Assembly: GCA_947501275.1 (NCBI GenBank)
Contig: CANMVD010000001.1
Span: 744,001-808,000, forward strand
Length of the DNA: 64,000 bases
From: an uncultured Tateyamaria sp.
GTDB taxonomy: Bacteria > Pseudomonadota > Alphaproteobacteria > Rhodobacterales > Rhodobacteraceae
Direction: 5' to 3'
The stretch's first letter is position 1; each line of letters begins with the position of its first letter. This document shows positions 9,919 through 19,718 of the stretch, piece after piece. The notes beneath the pieces were generated by a model that worked only from the letters and a program-made list of their open reading frames with translations, was not told where the DNA came from and searched no databases. Both the position numbers and the translations under genes were made by a program.

Positions 9919-11283
9919 ATGCAGCACGCCCAATCACTCAAAGTTCTGAAGACCCGCATGGCAAGTGTGGAACGTGCACGTCACATTGGGCGGATCAATA
10001 GCGTTGAGGGTGGACTGCTTCGGGCAAGTGGCTTGAATGGTTGCGCCAGTATTGGTGATCGGGCTGAGATCAGACTAAGCAACGGACGAACGATGTCCGG
10101 TGAAGTTGTTCAGTTGACAGCTCAAGGTACAGTTTTGCTGCCTGATGCCAGTATAGAAGGTGTTTCGCTGGATGATCCTGTTACGTTGTCCAAAGGTGGC
10201 AACATAGCCCCGTCCAACAGTTGGATCGGCCGCATAGTGGATCCTGACGGGTTGGCTCTGGATGGCGAACCGCTTCCCCGTGGATTGGAAGAACGTGCAC
10301 TTCGAACCAGCCCGCCGCCTGCTGCACACCGCAGGCCAATGGGTAGTCGCTTGAACACGGGGCATCTGATTTTTGATACAGTTTTACCTATTGTAAAAGG
10401 ACAAAGAGTTGGGCTTTTTGCTGGGTCTGGCGTCGGGAAATCCAGCCTTATGGGGCGATTTGCACAGCGCATAGAAGCTGATGTCGTTGTCATTGCAATG
10501 ATCGGTGAGCGTGGTCGAGAAGTGCGTCACTTCGTGGACGAAATTCTTGGCCCCGAAGGCCGGGCGCGAAGTGTCGTTGTCGCGGCTACCTCCGATCAAT
10601 CGCCTCTCGTACGGAGGCGTTGCGCATGGACGGCAATGGCTGTCGCGGAGTTTTTTCGAGATCAAGGGAAGTCAGTTTTACTTTTGGCAGATTCGATCAC
10701 ACGATTCGCTGAGGCACATCGGGAAGTCGCGGTTGCAGGTGGCGAGGCCCCGGTATTGCGCGGCTTCCCACCGTCCACGGCCCATATGATTATGTCTCTG
10801 TGTGAACGTGCTGGGCCCGGCATGCACGACCAGGGAGATATAACCGCTGTGTTTAGTGTTCTGGTCGCTGGATCAGATATGGACGAACCGGTAGCTGATA
10901 TCCTGCGCGGCGTGCTGGACGGGCATGTAGTTTTGGATCGTGACATTGCCGAGCGGGGGCGGTTTCCAGCCGTCGATGTTCTGAGGTCGGTTTCGCGCAG
11001 CTTGCCAGACGCCGCCACGACGGATGAAAATACTGTTTTGGCACAAGTTCGAAAACACATCAGTGTTTACTCGAAAAACCAGATCATGATTTCTGCAGGC
11101 TTGTATACCCAAGGCGCAGATGCAGAAATTGATGCAGCCATGCAGATCTGGCCGGCTTTGGATGACGCCATGGCACAATTGCATGATCGTGATGTTGCGC
11201 ACAGTTTTGACAGTCTGAAACTTCTTCTTAGACGCAATGGCCGCAGCCCTTCCGATCACTCGAACAGGAAGAACATTGCTTGA
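9919..11283 (+). CDS. fliI: Flagellum-specific ATPase FliI
   Basis: Walker A GLFAGSGVGKSSLM, IGERGREVRHFVDEILG, LLLADSITRFAEAHREV. Confidence 0.97.
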   Translation: MQHAQSLKVLKTRMASVERARHIGRINSVEGGLLRASGLNGCASIGDRAEIRLSNGRTMSGEVVQLTAQGTVLLPDASIEGVSLDDPVTLSKGGNIAPSNSWIGRIVDPDGLALDGEPLPRGLEERALRTSPPPAAHRRPMGSRLNTGHLIFDTVLPIVKGQRVGLFAGSGVGKSSLMGRFAQRIEADVVVIAMIGERGREVRHFVDEILGPEGRARSVVVAATSDQSPLVRRRCAWTAMAVAEFFRDQGKSVLLLADSITRFAEAHREVAVAGGEAPVLRGFPPSTAHMIMSLCERAGPGMHDQGDITAVFSVLVAGSDMDEPVADILRGVLDGHVVLDRDIAERGRFPAVDVLRSVSRSLPDAATTDENTVLAQVRKHISVYSKNQIMISAGLYTQGADAEIDAAMQIWPALDDAMAQLHDRDVAHSFDSLKLLLRRNGRSPSDHSNRKNIA

Positions 11284-11420
11284 CGGCAAATCGATGTGAT
11301 CCAAAACACCGTACAGTCGGAGGCAACTGAAGCCTTCTTGATTGGATCGCTCACGCCTTTTTGAAACAACCCGTGTGCAATCGAAAGTTGATCATCCAGT
11401 TTGCCCGACCAAGACTAGTG

Positions 11421-12209
11421 TCATCCTCCCAAAAGCGCTAAGGCAATCGCGCCGCTGGATGCACCCGCACCGAATGTGTTCAATTGGGAACGTGCCAAGT
11501 AATTTGTGACAAGCGTGTCCATGACTTCTGGGTCTGCAAAATCGCTTGGATCAGACACACCGAGTATCCGATTCGCGCGCTCCTCGAAAACTTCGACCTG
11601 TTGATCGATGTCTACTTGTCCAAACTCACTCGGCAATCCCAAAGCGGTCTCGAATAGTGATCGTAGCGGTGGTTGCCCCATGATCGAAAACCACTTGGCG
11701 GTCGCACTGCTATCCGTGGAGACGACGTCAGGAAGTGTGCGTTCTGCGTAAAGTGCAATGCGCATGGATTCATCTTGTTCACCCGTGGCAATCTCAAAAC
11801 TGGCCGCCTCATACAGATCAACGATTTCATTGGCGAAGCTGGGCAGAATGCCACCTCGCAACTCGCCTGGACCAAAACCGAATGCTTCTGACAAGTTTCG
11901 GTATCTCGTGTCCGTAAAGCGGTTGGCCAAGGCATCGTCTGCGGTCGTGCCTTCCTCCAGCATCTTTTGAATAAAGAAACGATTGTTTATGTCGTCTTCC
12001 AGACCAAAGGCACCGAGAGCGACAGTTAGCAAACGACGGTCGGACACCAATTCTTCTGCAGTTTCAATTGACCCAATTTTTTCGGCAAAGTAGTCGGTAT
12101 CGCGCTTTAGCTCAGTGGATTGGCTGAACGCTTCGAACTGGCGATCATACGTAGATTTGAGAAATTGCCACCCGCTTAACCCTTGAGAAATGATGATTGG
12201 CTGGAACAT
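11421..12209 (-). CDS. DUF1217 flagellar-associated protein
   Basis: DUF1217-like pattern (TDYFAEKIGSIETAEELVSDRRLLTVALGAFGLEDDINNRFFIQKML); flagellar context. Confidence 0.85.
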   Translation of the reverse strand: MFQPIIISQGLSGWQFLKSTYDRQFEAFSQSTELKRDTDYFAEKIGSIETAEELVSDRRLLTVALGAFGLEDDINNRFFIQKMLEEGTTADDALANRFTDTRYRNLSEAFGFGPGELRGGILPSFANEIVDLYEAASFEIATGEQDESMRIALYAERTLPDVVSTDSSATAKWFSIMGQPPLRSLFETALGLPSEFGQVDIDQQVEVFEERANRILGVSDPSDFADPEVMDTLVTNYLARSQLNTFGAGASSGAIALALLGG

Positions 12210-12213
12210 GTGT

Positions 12214-12615
12214 TTACACCTGCGTCGCCAACAGCCGCTCTTCGCGAGGAAGCAGAGTACGCAACGCTTTCAGGCAACGATAATGATCATCTTGAATCAA
12301 GGAGTGAGATGCCAGGTCCAGATTTTTTCGACTGTCCGGATCTATGAATACTTGGCTGAGCTCTTCGATGTTGCGCAGCAAGCCCTGACGGGCTTCCGCA
12401 GCGGATCGATCGCCCGACAGAACCAGTTGAACGGCATAGCAAACCCTACGGACTGGCGTTTTCGCATCTTCGGGGTGGATGGCATCCCTTAAACGCAGAA
12501 TGTTCGCATCCGGGGTGACTATTGAAAGCCGGCTACGGCGATCGCCGTTTTCAATGACCGCGCCGTTGATCAAAACGCGCTCCTTCGGGCTCAGCTTGAG
12601 AACAAGGCCACTCAT
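12214..12615 (-). CDS. flbT: Flagellin mRNA regulator FlbT
   Basis: MSGLVLKLSPKERVLINGAVIENGDRRSRLSI; start corrected to the Met overlapping the flaF stop. Confidence 0.94.
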   Translation of the reverse strand: MSGLVLKLSPKERVLINGAVIENGDRRSRLSIVTPDANILRLRDAIHPEDAKTPVRRVCYAVQLVLSGDRSAAEARQGLLRNIEELSQVFIDPDSRKNLDLASHSLIQDDHYRCLKALRTLLPREERLLATQV

Positions 12616-12989
12616 GCCGATCTTCCTTCTGATTTCAGGCCGCGCAAGACAGCCATGTTGATTTCCAGCAGCGGCATGACAGACGCATTTTCGCGAAAGA
12701 TCTTTCTTGTGTGCTGACGGGTAAAATCCGCCAAGTAAATGACCCGGGCTTTGAGATCCGCGGGAAGTGGATTGTCTTTGTCCGCAACGTCTACAACCAA
12801 CGCGGTCCACAATCGCTGGTTCAAATCCAGAGCGGAAGCGTAGGCAGGAAAGTCTGATTTGCCCTTTACTGCAGCGTCTCTCAGACTCTGTGTGACGCGT
12901 GCAACGATACCGTATTCGGTACGACGATCGTCGCGGGTCGTGGCGGCATTATCGGCGTATCCGCGCAAAGCTTCTGACGTTGCGTTCAC
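12612..12989 (-). CDS. flaF: Flagellar biosynthesis regulator FlaF
   Basis: FlaF-like (LDLNQRLWTALVVDVADKDNPLPADLKARVIYLADFTRQHTRKI) next to flbT and flagellin. Confidence 0.93.
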   Translation of the reverse strand: MNATSEALRGYADNAATTRDDRRTEYGIVARVTQSLRDAAVKGKSDFPAYASALDLNQRLWTALVVDVADKDNPLPADLKARVIYLADFTRQHTRKIFRENASVMPLLEINMAVLRGLKSEGRSA

Positions 12990-13029
12990 AGCAAAACCCT
13001 TTGTCTAAGTGATGATTGTCTGAGGAGTT

Positions 13030-13054
13030 GGGAGCGCCTTAGGGTGGCGCTCCC
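13030..13054 (-). terminator. Perfect 9-bp hairpin after the flagellin gene (terminator or mRNA stabiliser)
   Basis: GGGAGCGCC-TTAGGGT-GGCGCTCCC between the flagellin stop and flaF; no long U-tract. Confidence 0.6.
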
Positions 13055-13062
13055 AGATGGTG

Positions 13063-14451
13063 TTACCGGAACAGCGACAAAATCGACTGTGGCGCCTGAT
13101 TGGCAATCGACAAGGACTGTACACCAAGCTGCTGCTGTGTTTGCAGAGCCTGCAGACGGGCAGACACTTCTTCCATGTCTGCGTCAACAAGCGAACCAAT
13201 GCCTGCCTTCAAAGAATCAGACAGCTTGCTAACAAACTCAGATTGAGTTTCGATCCGGTTTTGAACCGAGCCAAAGGCAGCCGACGCGTCAATCGACTGT
13301 TGGATCAGGCCATCAATAGCCGTCAGAGCACCAGTTGCGTTTTGGGTCACGTCAAGCGATGCCAGAGCGCCAAGGCCACCTGAGGATGCACTTGTACCTG
13401 CGGTGCCGCCTTGTGTGATCTGTGCGCTGAAGTTAATCGCAGCACCGGAATTGTTGGTCAGCTGGATTTCATTCAGGTTTACGTCGCCTGCAGTATTTGT
13501 GGTCGAGTTCACCGAAGCCGAGTAGTCGCCGTCATTGGTAGCTGCACCAAAGAAAGCATTGATTTGGCTGGCCAACTCATTGGCAACATCAGTTGTACCA
13601 TCAGACTCTGAGGCAACGTAGCTGAATGTACGCGATCCAGTGGTTGTACCACCACCAACAACATTGATTTCAACGTCGCTCAGATAAATCTGATACGTCG
13701 CACCGGCTTGCACTTCGTTGACAGAGAAAGATGCGCCTGTGCCGTCAGCAAGAACTGTCGGCGCGTTGGTCGCCTCATCTGTCAAATCGTCATTTTCGAA
13801 GTAAGCGTTTGTGCCAGTACCAGTCGTATCCGCACCGGCAGCCACTGTCGTGTTGTTCAACACAGTGAATGCCGCATTCGCACCGGCCTGGTCCGCAGCA
13901 CCGTCAGCTGTACCAAGTACTGCGGTAGCTGTTGCATCCGTGACCGAAAGATTCTGACGTACGACAGCGATCGAACTGGAAGACACGGTACCGTCTGTCG
14001 AGCGGTCGAGCGACGACAGAACATTCATGTCAACAGTGCTCGATCCATCAATCAGGTTCTGACCGTTGAACTGAGCGGCGCCCACAACAGAGCCAATTTG
14101 CGCTTCAAGAGCATCGATGTCCGCTTGGATGGCGTCACGGTCGACGTTTTCTTCTTGAGCGGCGACAATCCGACCTTTCATTTCCGTCAAAAGGTCTGTG
14201 ATCGTTTCGGAAGCATTTGCGGCCACCGCCACTGTGCTTTCACCCAAGCTCAGTCCTTCGGACACCGCCTTGAAGCCGGACACATCTGATTCCATCACTT
14301 TGGAAATTGCCCAGACTGCAGAGTTGTCTTTCGCGCTGGCAACCGATTTACCGGTCGAGATTTCGCTTTGCGTCATCGCAAGGTTTTTGTTGATGGATTT
14401 CAGTGTTTGCAGCGCGACCATTGCGCTGTTGTTGGTAAGAATGCTCGACAT
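13063..14451 (-). CDS. Flagellin
   Basis: MSSILTNNSAMVALQTLKSINKNLAMTQSEISTGKSVASAKDNSAVWAISKVMESDVSGF and C-terminal LQTQQQLGVQSLSIANQAPQSILSLFR. Confidence 0.97.
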   Translation of the reverse strand: MSSILTNNSAMVALQTLKSINKNLAMTQSEISTGKSVASAKDNSAVWAISKVMESDVSGFKAVSEGLSLGESTVAVAANASETITDLLTEMKGRIVAAQEENVDRDAIQADIDALEAQIGSVVGAAQFNGQNLIDGSSTVDMNVLSSLDRSTDGTVSSSSIAVVRQNLSVTDATATAVLGTADGAADQAGANAAFTVLNNTTVAAGADTTGTGTNAYFENDDLTDEATNAPTVLADGTGASFSVNEVQAGATYQIYLSDVEINVVGGGTTTGSRTFSYVASESDGTTDVANELASQINAFFGAATNDGDYSASVNSTTNTAGDVNLNEIQLTNNSGAAINFSAQITQGGTAGTSASSGGLGALASLDVTQNATGALTAIDGLIQQSIDASAAFGSVQNRIETQSEFVSKLSDSLKAGIGSLVDADMEEVSARLQALQTQQQLGVQSLSIANQAPQSILSLFR

Positions 14452-14491
14452 TTGCATTTCCTTTTGTCAGGCGCTTTTGCACCTAGGTTTA

Positions 14492-14596
14492 CGTCCCGCC
14501 CCCCATTGGGACGGCTGAATGCCGTTCTGACAGTCGCACCGCCAAATCGATGGCGCTGCGCCACTCTTTCCGAGTGCTCGGGGACAGTGACCCCGA
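14492..14596 (-). promoter_or_regulatory. Structured flagellin 5' leader with several perfect hairpins
   Basis: Inverted repeats at 14492-14513, 14511-14525, 14551-14563, 14562-14576 and 14578-14596. Confidence 0.55.
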
Positions 14597-14656
14597 ATTA
14601 CCTAACGGAGTCATAAGGGTTCCGCGCAGAGTCCATCAGATTTGAATCAACACTGC

Positions 14657-15022
14657 TTACGCACGCTTTTCGACCGAACGTGTAACACCCATATCGACGG
14701 ACGATTTGCGCCCGGATTCATCATAAGTTTCCAGCGACTGCTTAACGCGCCGGATTGCAGCCAGCCGTCGCGCGACCGATCTGATCCCATCCAGCGCAGT
14801 ATCCAGCAACAGCTGATTGCGCCGCACTTTTTCATCCAGCTCACGTAAATCCAATGCTTCTTGAGTGTCGAATTTGTTCAGCGCATCGACAAGACGCCCT
14901 TTTTCGTCATGCAAACGTGCGACACCATCAACGTCGCCAGTAAGCAAGGCCTCCCTTTCGCGCTCCAGAAGATCATCAAGACTGTCGATGGTGGTTTGCA
15001 GTGTTTCAGTTGTCATCTTCAC
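14657..15022 (-). CDS. FlgN-like flagellar chaperone candidate
   Basis: 121 aa helical protein (LDDLLEREREALLTGDVDGVARLHDEKGRLVDALN), overlaps the flgJ-like gene. Confidence 0.6.
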   Translation of the reverse strand: MKMTTETLQTTIDSLDDLLEREREALLTGDVDGVARLHDEKGRLVDALNKFDTQEALDLRELDEKVRRNQLLLDTALDGIRSVARRLAAIRRVKQSLETYDESGRKSSVDMGVTRSVEKRA

Positions 15023-15287
15023 GATCCTTCAATGCTTCAAACAAAGCTTCCGCCAACCCGACCCCACCTGCGGCAACCATTTCCTCGGCCTGTGCGTCCA
15101 CAAGAAAGGACGCAAACTGATCCTCACCGTGGCCGCCGCCAAATTCTTCGCGGCTGTCTCCAAAACCGGCAGACTTCAACATTTCTGCTAAAAAGGAGGC
15201 TTCCAGCTTTTGCGCCGCCTGCATGAGCGCCGCGTCACGATGTGGTGGGGCCGCATCCCGTGGTTGCAGCGAGGTGGAAACATCCAT
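15006..15287 (-). CDS. Rod-binding protein (FlgJ N-terminal / CheL-like)
   Basis: KLEASFLAEMLKSAGFGDSREEFGGGHGEDQFASFLVDAQAEEMVAAGGVGLAEALFEAL. Confidence 0.88.
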   Translation of the reverse strand: MDVSTSLQPRDAAPPHRDAALMQAAQKLEASFLAEMLKSAGFGDSREEFGGGHGEDQFASFLVDAQAEEMVAAGGVGLAEALFEALKDREDDN

Positions 15288-15402
15288 TTTAGAATCCCTT
15301 CAATTCGATCAATTTTTCCGATCATGAAGCAAAACCGGTAAAGAACGGGTAACTATCCCTGGTTCATATGTGCGGGACGCGGAAGAACTCCCGGAGAGCA
15401 CA

Positions 15403-16920
15403 ATGCAAATACCATTCCAGATGGGCCCATCACTGAAAGGCGACGAAAAGTTTGCTTTGAATGAAGCAGAAATTGACGTTGCCAGTAGTGTTCTGACCAC
15501 GTTTGAGCACGTTTTTGATGCGGCTAATCCAAAGGCTGAGCCTGTGCTCACTATTGAGCTTGAAGCCGAATTGAAGACCCAAAAGGTCGTATCGGCGGAG
15601 GAGGGCGAAGAGCCTTTGATAGCTGGTGAGGATGGCGAGGACTGGTCGCTGATTGGTGAAGCTCCGGTCGATACCGAGATCCCAATGGCGGCTGCACGAT
15701 CGGCTGATGTAACAGCTGAGTTGTCGCCTTCTGCGACTACTTATACGGAAACGGCCCACACTGAGCCTCAGGGTGAGGTGCAGACGATTGGGCTGGTTGA
15801 TGGTTCTGGCCAAAGTGCCAAATCGCACGCTGTTGAGTCGCAAGCATCTGCGCCCGACGGTCACAATAGGGTCGCTGCTGTAGAATCTATCAACAGGCCA
15901 GACGCGGCAAGGCACTATGTCGTCGAAGACAAGACAGCGACGCCTCGCGTCAATGATGGCACCGCAACTATCAAGGAAACATTGGTGGAAAAGGCGTATG
16001 TCGCTCCCCCACCATCTCGGTTCGAGACAATTGCTACGGCAAAGATGCTGGATTTGTCCATGCTCCGCCATGCAATGGCAGGACAACAACTGCCTGAGCA
16101 GCAGGTAGGAGTTTCAGCTCTACCACCATCGCAGTTGGCTCAGGTTCCTTCCGCCGTGCCTATCGCACCAGCAGTTCAACTTGGCCAAATGGCAGTGGCT
16201 GCCAATGCCCCGGCACCTCAAGCCGACGAGGTCAACAAAAAGACCGATGATATCCGGAGTCCGGGTAGAATAACGCGGGATATAGCCTCTCTTCACGCAA
16301 CACCAATTTTGCGGAATTCAGAGACAGCTTTTGTGCATACACCACCGACGCAAAACCAAATACAGGTGATGCAATCCGCGGCCAATCTGCTCCAAACCAT
16401 TGAAATTTCGGAACGCGGCAACTCAACCAGATTTGATGCAATGGAAACACTCTCATGGGACGTAAGAAGCTCTGTAACAACAAGTCACGCGCCCACTGTC
16501 TTGCCCACAAGGGTCGAAATGCCCCCCCACATCGCGCAGGCAATTGCGCAATCGTTGCATGTCTCACCCGACAAGTCTGTTGAAATTGCGCTGAACCCGG
16601 CTGAACTTGGACGCGTTCGTATTGTCATGACCCCGTCCGAAACAGGTATGACGGTAAACATTCTGGCGGACCGTCCTGAAACGCTCGATTTGATGCGCCG
16701 GAACATTGATGATCTAGGCCGCTCAATCTCCGATCTCGGCTATGAAGACATCAACTTTTCATTCGGCCAGGACGACACATCAGCCGACACATCCGAACGG
16801 CACGAAGGGTCAGCGGATACTCTGGCTCTCAATGTCGAACTTGTCGATCACACGACGACTTCCAATTCACAACTCTCCGCCTTGGCCATTGCGCCGGACG
16901 GCATCGACATGAGGCTTTGA
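15403..16920 (+). CDS. fliK: Flagellar hook-length control protein FliK-like
   Basis: C-terminal Flg_hook motif VEIALNPAELGRVRIVMTPSETGMTVNILADRPETLDLMRRN; low-complexity N-terminus. Confidence 0.85.
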   Translation: MQIPFQMGPSLKGDEKFALNEAEIDVASSVLTTFEHVFDAANPKAEPVLTIELEAELKTQKVVSAEEGEEPLIAGEDGEDWSLIGEAPVDTEIPMAAARSADVTAELSPSATTYTETAHTEPQGEVQTIGLVDGSGQSAKSHAVESQASAPDGHNRVAAVESINRPDAARHYVVEDKTATPRVNDGTATIKETLVEKAYVAPPPSRFETIATAKMLDLSMLRHAMAGQQLPEQQVGVSALPPSQLAQVPSAVPIAPAVQLGQMAVAANAPAPQADEVNKKTDDIRSPGRITRDIASLHATPILRNSETAFVHTPPTQNQIQVMQSAANLLQTIEISERGNSTRFDAMETLSWDVRSSVTTSHAPTVLPTRVEMPPHIAQAIAQSLHVSPDKSVEIALNPAELGRVRIVMTPSETGMTVNILADRPETLDLMRRNIDDLGRSISDLGYEDINFSFGQDDTSADTSERHEGSADTLALNVELVDHTTTSNSQLSALAIAPDGIDMRL

Positions 16921-16924
16921 CACT

Positions 16925-17587
16925 ATGGATCTTTCAACAATTTCCGCAGCGGCGCCAGCTACGGCCGCGACCACCTCATCGACCAGCAACAGTGTGCTGA
17001 GTTCAGACTTCGAAGTCTTTCTGACAATGCTCACTGCGCAAGCCGAATATCAGGACCCGCTGGAACCCATTGACTCATCAGAGTATGCAGCCCAATTGGC
17101 CCAGTTTTCGATGGTAGAGCAGCAGGTCACGACGAACGACCTTCTTGATCAACTTGTGCTGGCTTTGGGTGCCAATGACATGTCCAGCGCCGCCAATTGG
17201 ATCGGAATGGAAGCACTGGTGGATGGCCCGGCAAAATTCCAAGGCGACCCCATCACAATATCTCCGAACCCTCCCATCACGGCGGATGAGGTGACATTGG
17301 TGGTGACCAATGCCCAAGGCAACGAGGTGCAGCGGCGTTCCCTGCCTATCGGAGCCGAGCCTTATGAATGGACCGGCCTGAGAGCCAATGGGGACCCGCT
17401 TCCTTTGGGCGAATATACTTTGCAGATTGAGAGCAAGGCCAAAGGCGATGTTCTGGTAACGGAACCAGCGCTGTCATACACACGTGTCACAGAAGCGCGG
17501 ATCGAAAATGGTGCGACACTACTGCTGCTGAACAACGGCTACTTTATTGAAGCGGGAAATGTCATTGGTCTGCGAGAGCCGTCCTAA
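16925..17587 (+). CDS. flgD: Flagellar hook capping protein FlgD
   Basis: DFEVFLTMLTAQAEYQDPLEPIDSSEYAAQLAQFSMVEQQ. Confidence 0.93.
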   Translation: MDLSTISAAAPATAATTSSTSNSVLSSDFEVFLTMLTAQAEYQDPLEPIDSSEYAAQLAQFSMVEQQVTTNDLLDQLVLALGANDMSSAANWIGMEALVDGPAKFQGDPITISPNPPITADEVTLVVTNAQGNEVQRRSLPIGAEPYEWTGLRANGDPLPLGEYTLQIESKAKGDVLVTEPALSYTRVTEARIENGATLLLLNNGYFIEAGNVIGLREPS

Positions 17588-18903
17588 CCGCGCCAATCTG
17601 CCAGTTTGAGCAAACCGTAGATTGGGGGCATCAGGACGCGTCGCGCACGACCCAGTGGAAAGCGGCCCGGCACTGCACGTAATACGGCAGGGTACAGGTC
17701 TGGAGTGTTGCCCAAGGCAAGATCCGCAAGGATTTTCCCAGAGAACGTACCCATGGCAACCCCATTGCCATGGTAAGCGAACCCAGCCAAGACGCCTTTG
17801 GAGTCCGGGATGTTGCCGACAAATGGCGCAAGATTGCGGGCCAAACACACCATGCCTGACCACTTGTTGCGCACCTCAACTCTGCGCCATTCGGGAAACA
17901 TTGTGCGAAAGTCGCGTACGACAGCGACCCTTGCGCGTGCTTCTGCGTTGGGAGATGAAAACAACCCACCCCGCATACCGAATAGAAACCGATTGTCGGG
18001 CATCAACCGAAAATAGTGAAGTAGATTGCGGGTATCAAAAGCCATCTGATCCGTTGTCCAACCCTGCGCGAGGATTTCACTTTCAGACAAAGGGCGCGTT
18101 ACCAGAACTGTTGATTGGGCGGGCATGTAACGATGCGCGATCCAGCTGGGGACATCCTCGCTGGAGTATCCGTTGGTCGCCACAATTATTCTCTCCGCGT
18201 TCACCTGCCCTGAACCAGCCTTTACGAAATTGGATCGCACATTATGAACGGGGCTTTGTTCAAAGATCCGAACCCCCAATGCCAGCGCGGCCTGAACAAG
18301 CCCAGACAGGTATTTGCGGGGGTTCAGACCGAACCCAATCGGATTGGTCAGCGCTCCGTGAAATGGACCACCAAACCCGGCTGACGTTGCTTGAGAGGCG
18401 GACAAAACAGCCGCATCCACCCCGTAGTTCTCAGCAATCTGTGTGGCATAATCATCGAACGTCCTGGCCGCCCCCGGCGTATGCGCAAGCGAGGTTTCTC
18501 CGACAGAATGACGATCAACATCCAGATCTAGCTCGGAAACAAGGTCCGAGACACATTGAACGGCTGTTTTCTCGGCCAGCCGCCAATCGAGTCGACCGGC
18601 CTTGCCGAATTGACGGTCCAGGTAGGCATCGTCGATCATGCCGCCGCCAAGACAACAAAAACCGCCATTGCGACCGGATGCCCCCCACCCCACTTGGTTG
18701 GCTTCCAGCACAACAACCGAAGCCCCCTTTTGGGCGAGATGAAGAGCGGCTGAAATGCCCGTATATCCAGCACCAACTACGACGACATCGCATTTGATCG
18801 TTTGATCCAGAGTGTCGCACCGCGGAACATCGCAGGTCTCGTCCCACCAGCAGCCAGACCTTGGGCCCGGGCCATAGGCATAATCCGCGAATATCCGTTT
18901 CAT
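17584..18903 (-). CDS. FAD-dependent oxidoreductase, PuuB/OrdL-like (gamma-glutamylputrescine oxidase type)
   Basis: CDVVVVGAGYTGISAALHLAQKGASVVVLEANQVGWGASGRNGGF; polyamine transporter context. Confidence 0.85.
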   Translation of the reverse strand: MKRIFADYAYGPGPRSGCWWDETCDVPRCDTLDQTIKCDVVVVGAGYTGISAALHLAQKGASVVVLEANQVGWGASGRNGGFCCLGGGMIDDAYLDRQFGKAGRLDWRLAEKTAVQCVSDLVSELDLDVDRHSVGETSLAHTPGAARTFDDYATQIAENYGVDAAVLSASQATSAGFGGPFHGALTNPIGFGLNPRKYLSGLVQAALALGVRIFEQSPVHNVRSNFVKAGSGQVNAERIIVATNGYSSEDVPSWIAHRYMPAQSTVLVTRPLSESEILAQGWTTDQMAFDTRNLLHYFRLMPDNRFLFGMRGGLFSSPNAEARARVAVVRDFRTMFPEWRRVEVRNKWSGMVCLARNLAPFVGNIPDSKGVLAGFAYHGNGVAMGTFSGKILADLALGNTPDLYPAVLRAVPGRFPLGRARRVLMPPIYGLLKLADWRG

Positions 18904-19718
18904 GCAGTGCGTGCTGCGGTTTGTTCATCACGCTTGGCGCGGATCGCTGATTGCTTGGTCGCCAGCGACGCCGCCACAACACCAACGGTAACCAACCCGA
19001 TCAGGATCGTACTGAGCGCATTGATCTCGGGGCTGACCCCCAGCCGCACCGACGACCAGATTTTCATAGGCAGGGTTGTGGCCGACGGGCCGGATGTAAA
19101 CGAAGCGATAACGAGATCATCCAAGCTGAGCGTGAAAGCAAGCAGCCAGCCTGAGATGACCGCTGGTGCGATGATCGGCAGTGTCACCAAGCGAAACGCA
19201 TCTAGCGGGGATGCGCCAAGGTCCAGTGCGGCCTCTTCCAAAGCACGGTCAAACGTGACCAATCTTGAAGACACCACGACAGATACAAAACACATCGAGA
19301 ATGTCGTATGCGCCAAGACAATTGTCATGACGCCGCGATCAACGCCCAATCCAATGAACAGCAGTAACAGAGATAGACCCGTGATAACCTCGGGCATCAC
19401 AAGCGGTGCGTAGATCATCCCGGAAAACAGCGTTCGCCCAAAGAACCGCCCCCCGCGCACCAAGACATAGGCTGCCATCGTCCCAAGCACTGTCGCAATA
19501 GTCGATGAAACGACTGCAACCCTCAGCGTGACCCATGCAGCGTCAAGAAACGCCTCGTTCCCAAGCAATTCTCCGTACCATTTTGTCGAAAACCCTGCCC
19601 AGACCGTCACCAATTTGGATTCATTGAAACTGTAGATCACAAGGATCAGCATCGGCAGATAAAGGAACGCTAAGCCCAGAGTCAGAGACACAATATTGAA
19701 GGGCGACAGGCGCATCAT
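18900..19718 (-). CDS. Polyamine-type ABC transporter permease (PotI-like)
   Basis: Permease EAA-like loop EEAALDLGASPLDAFRLVTLPIIAPAVISG. Confidence 0.92.
   Translation of the reverse strand: MMRLSPFNIVSLTLGLAFLYLPMLILVIYSFNESKLVTVWAGFSTKWYGELLGNEAFLDAAWVTLRVAVVSSTIATVLGTMAAYVLVRGGRFFGRTLFSGMIYAPLVMPEVITGLSLLLLFIGLGVDRGVMTIVLAHTTFSMCFVSVVVSSRLVTFDRALEEAALDLGASPLDAFRLVTLPIIAPAVISGWLLAFTLSLDDLVIASFTSGPSATTLPMKIWSSVRLGVSPEINALSTILIGLVTVGVVAASLATKQSAIRAKRDEQTAARTA

Noticed and set aside
14598-14632. GGAAC...CGTT on the minus strand upstream of flagellin, resembling an EcfG promoter
   Set aside because: Spacing between the two elements is about 11 bp, whereas the EcfG consensus requires about 16-17 bp
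17622-18797. 391 aa plus-strand ORF
   Set aside because: Antisense to the FAD oxidoreductase; Pro/Arg/Gln-rich shadow frame
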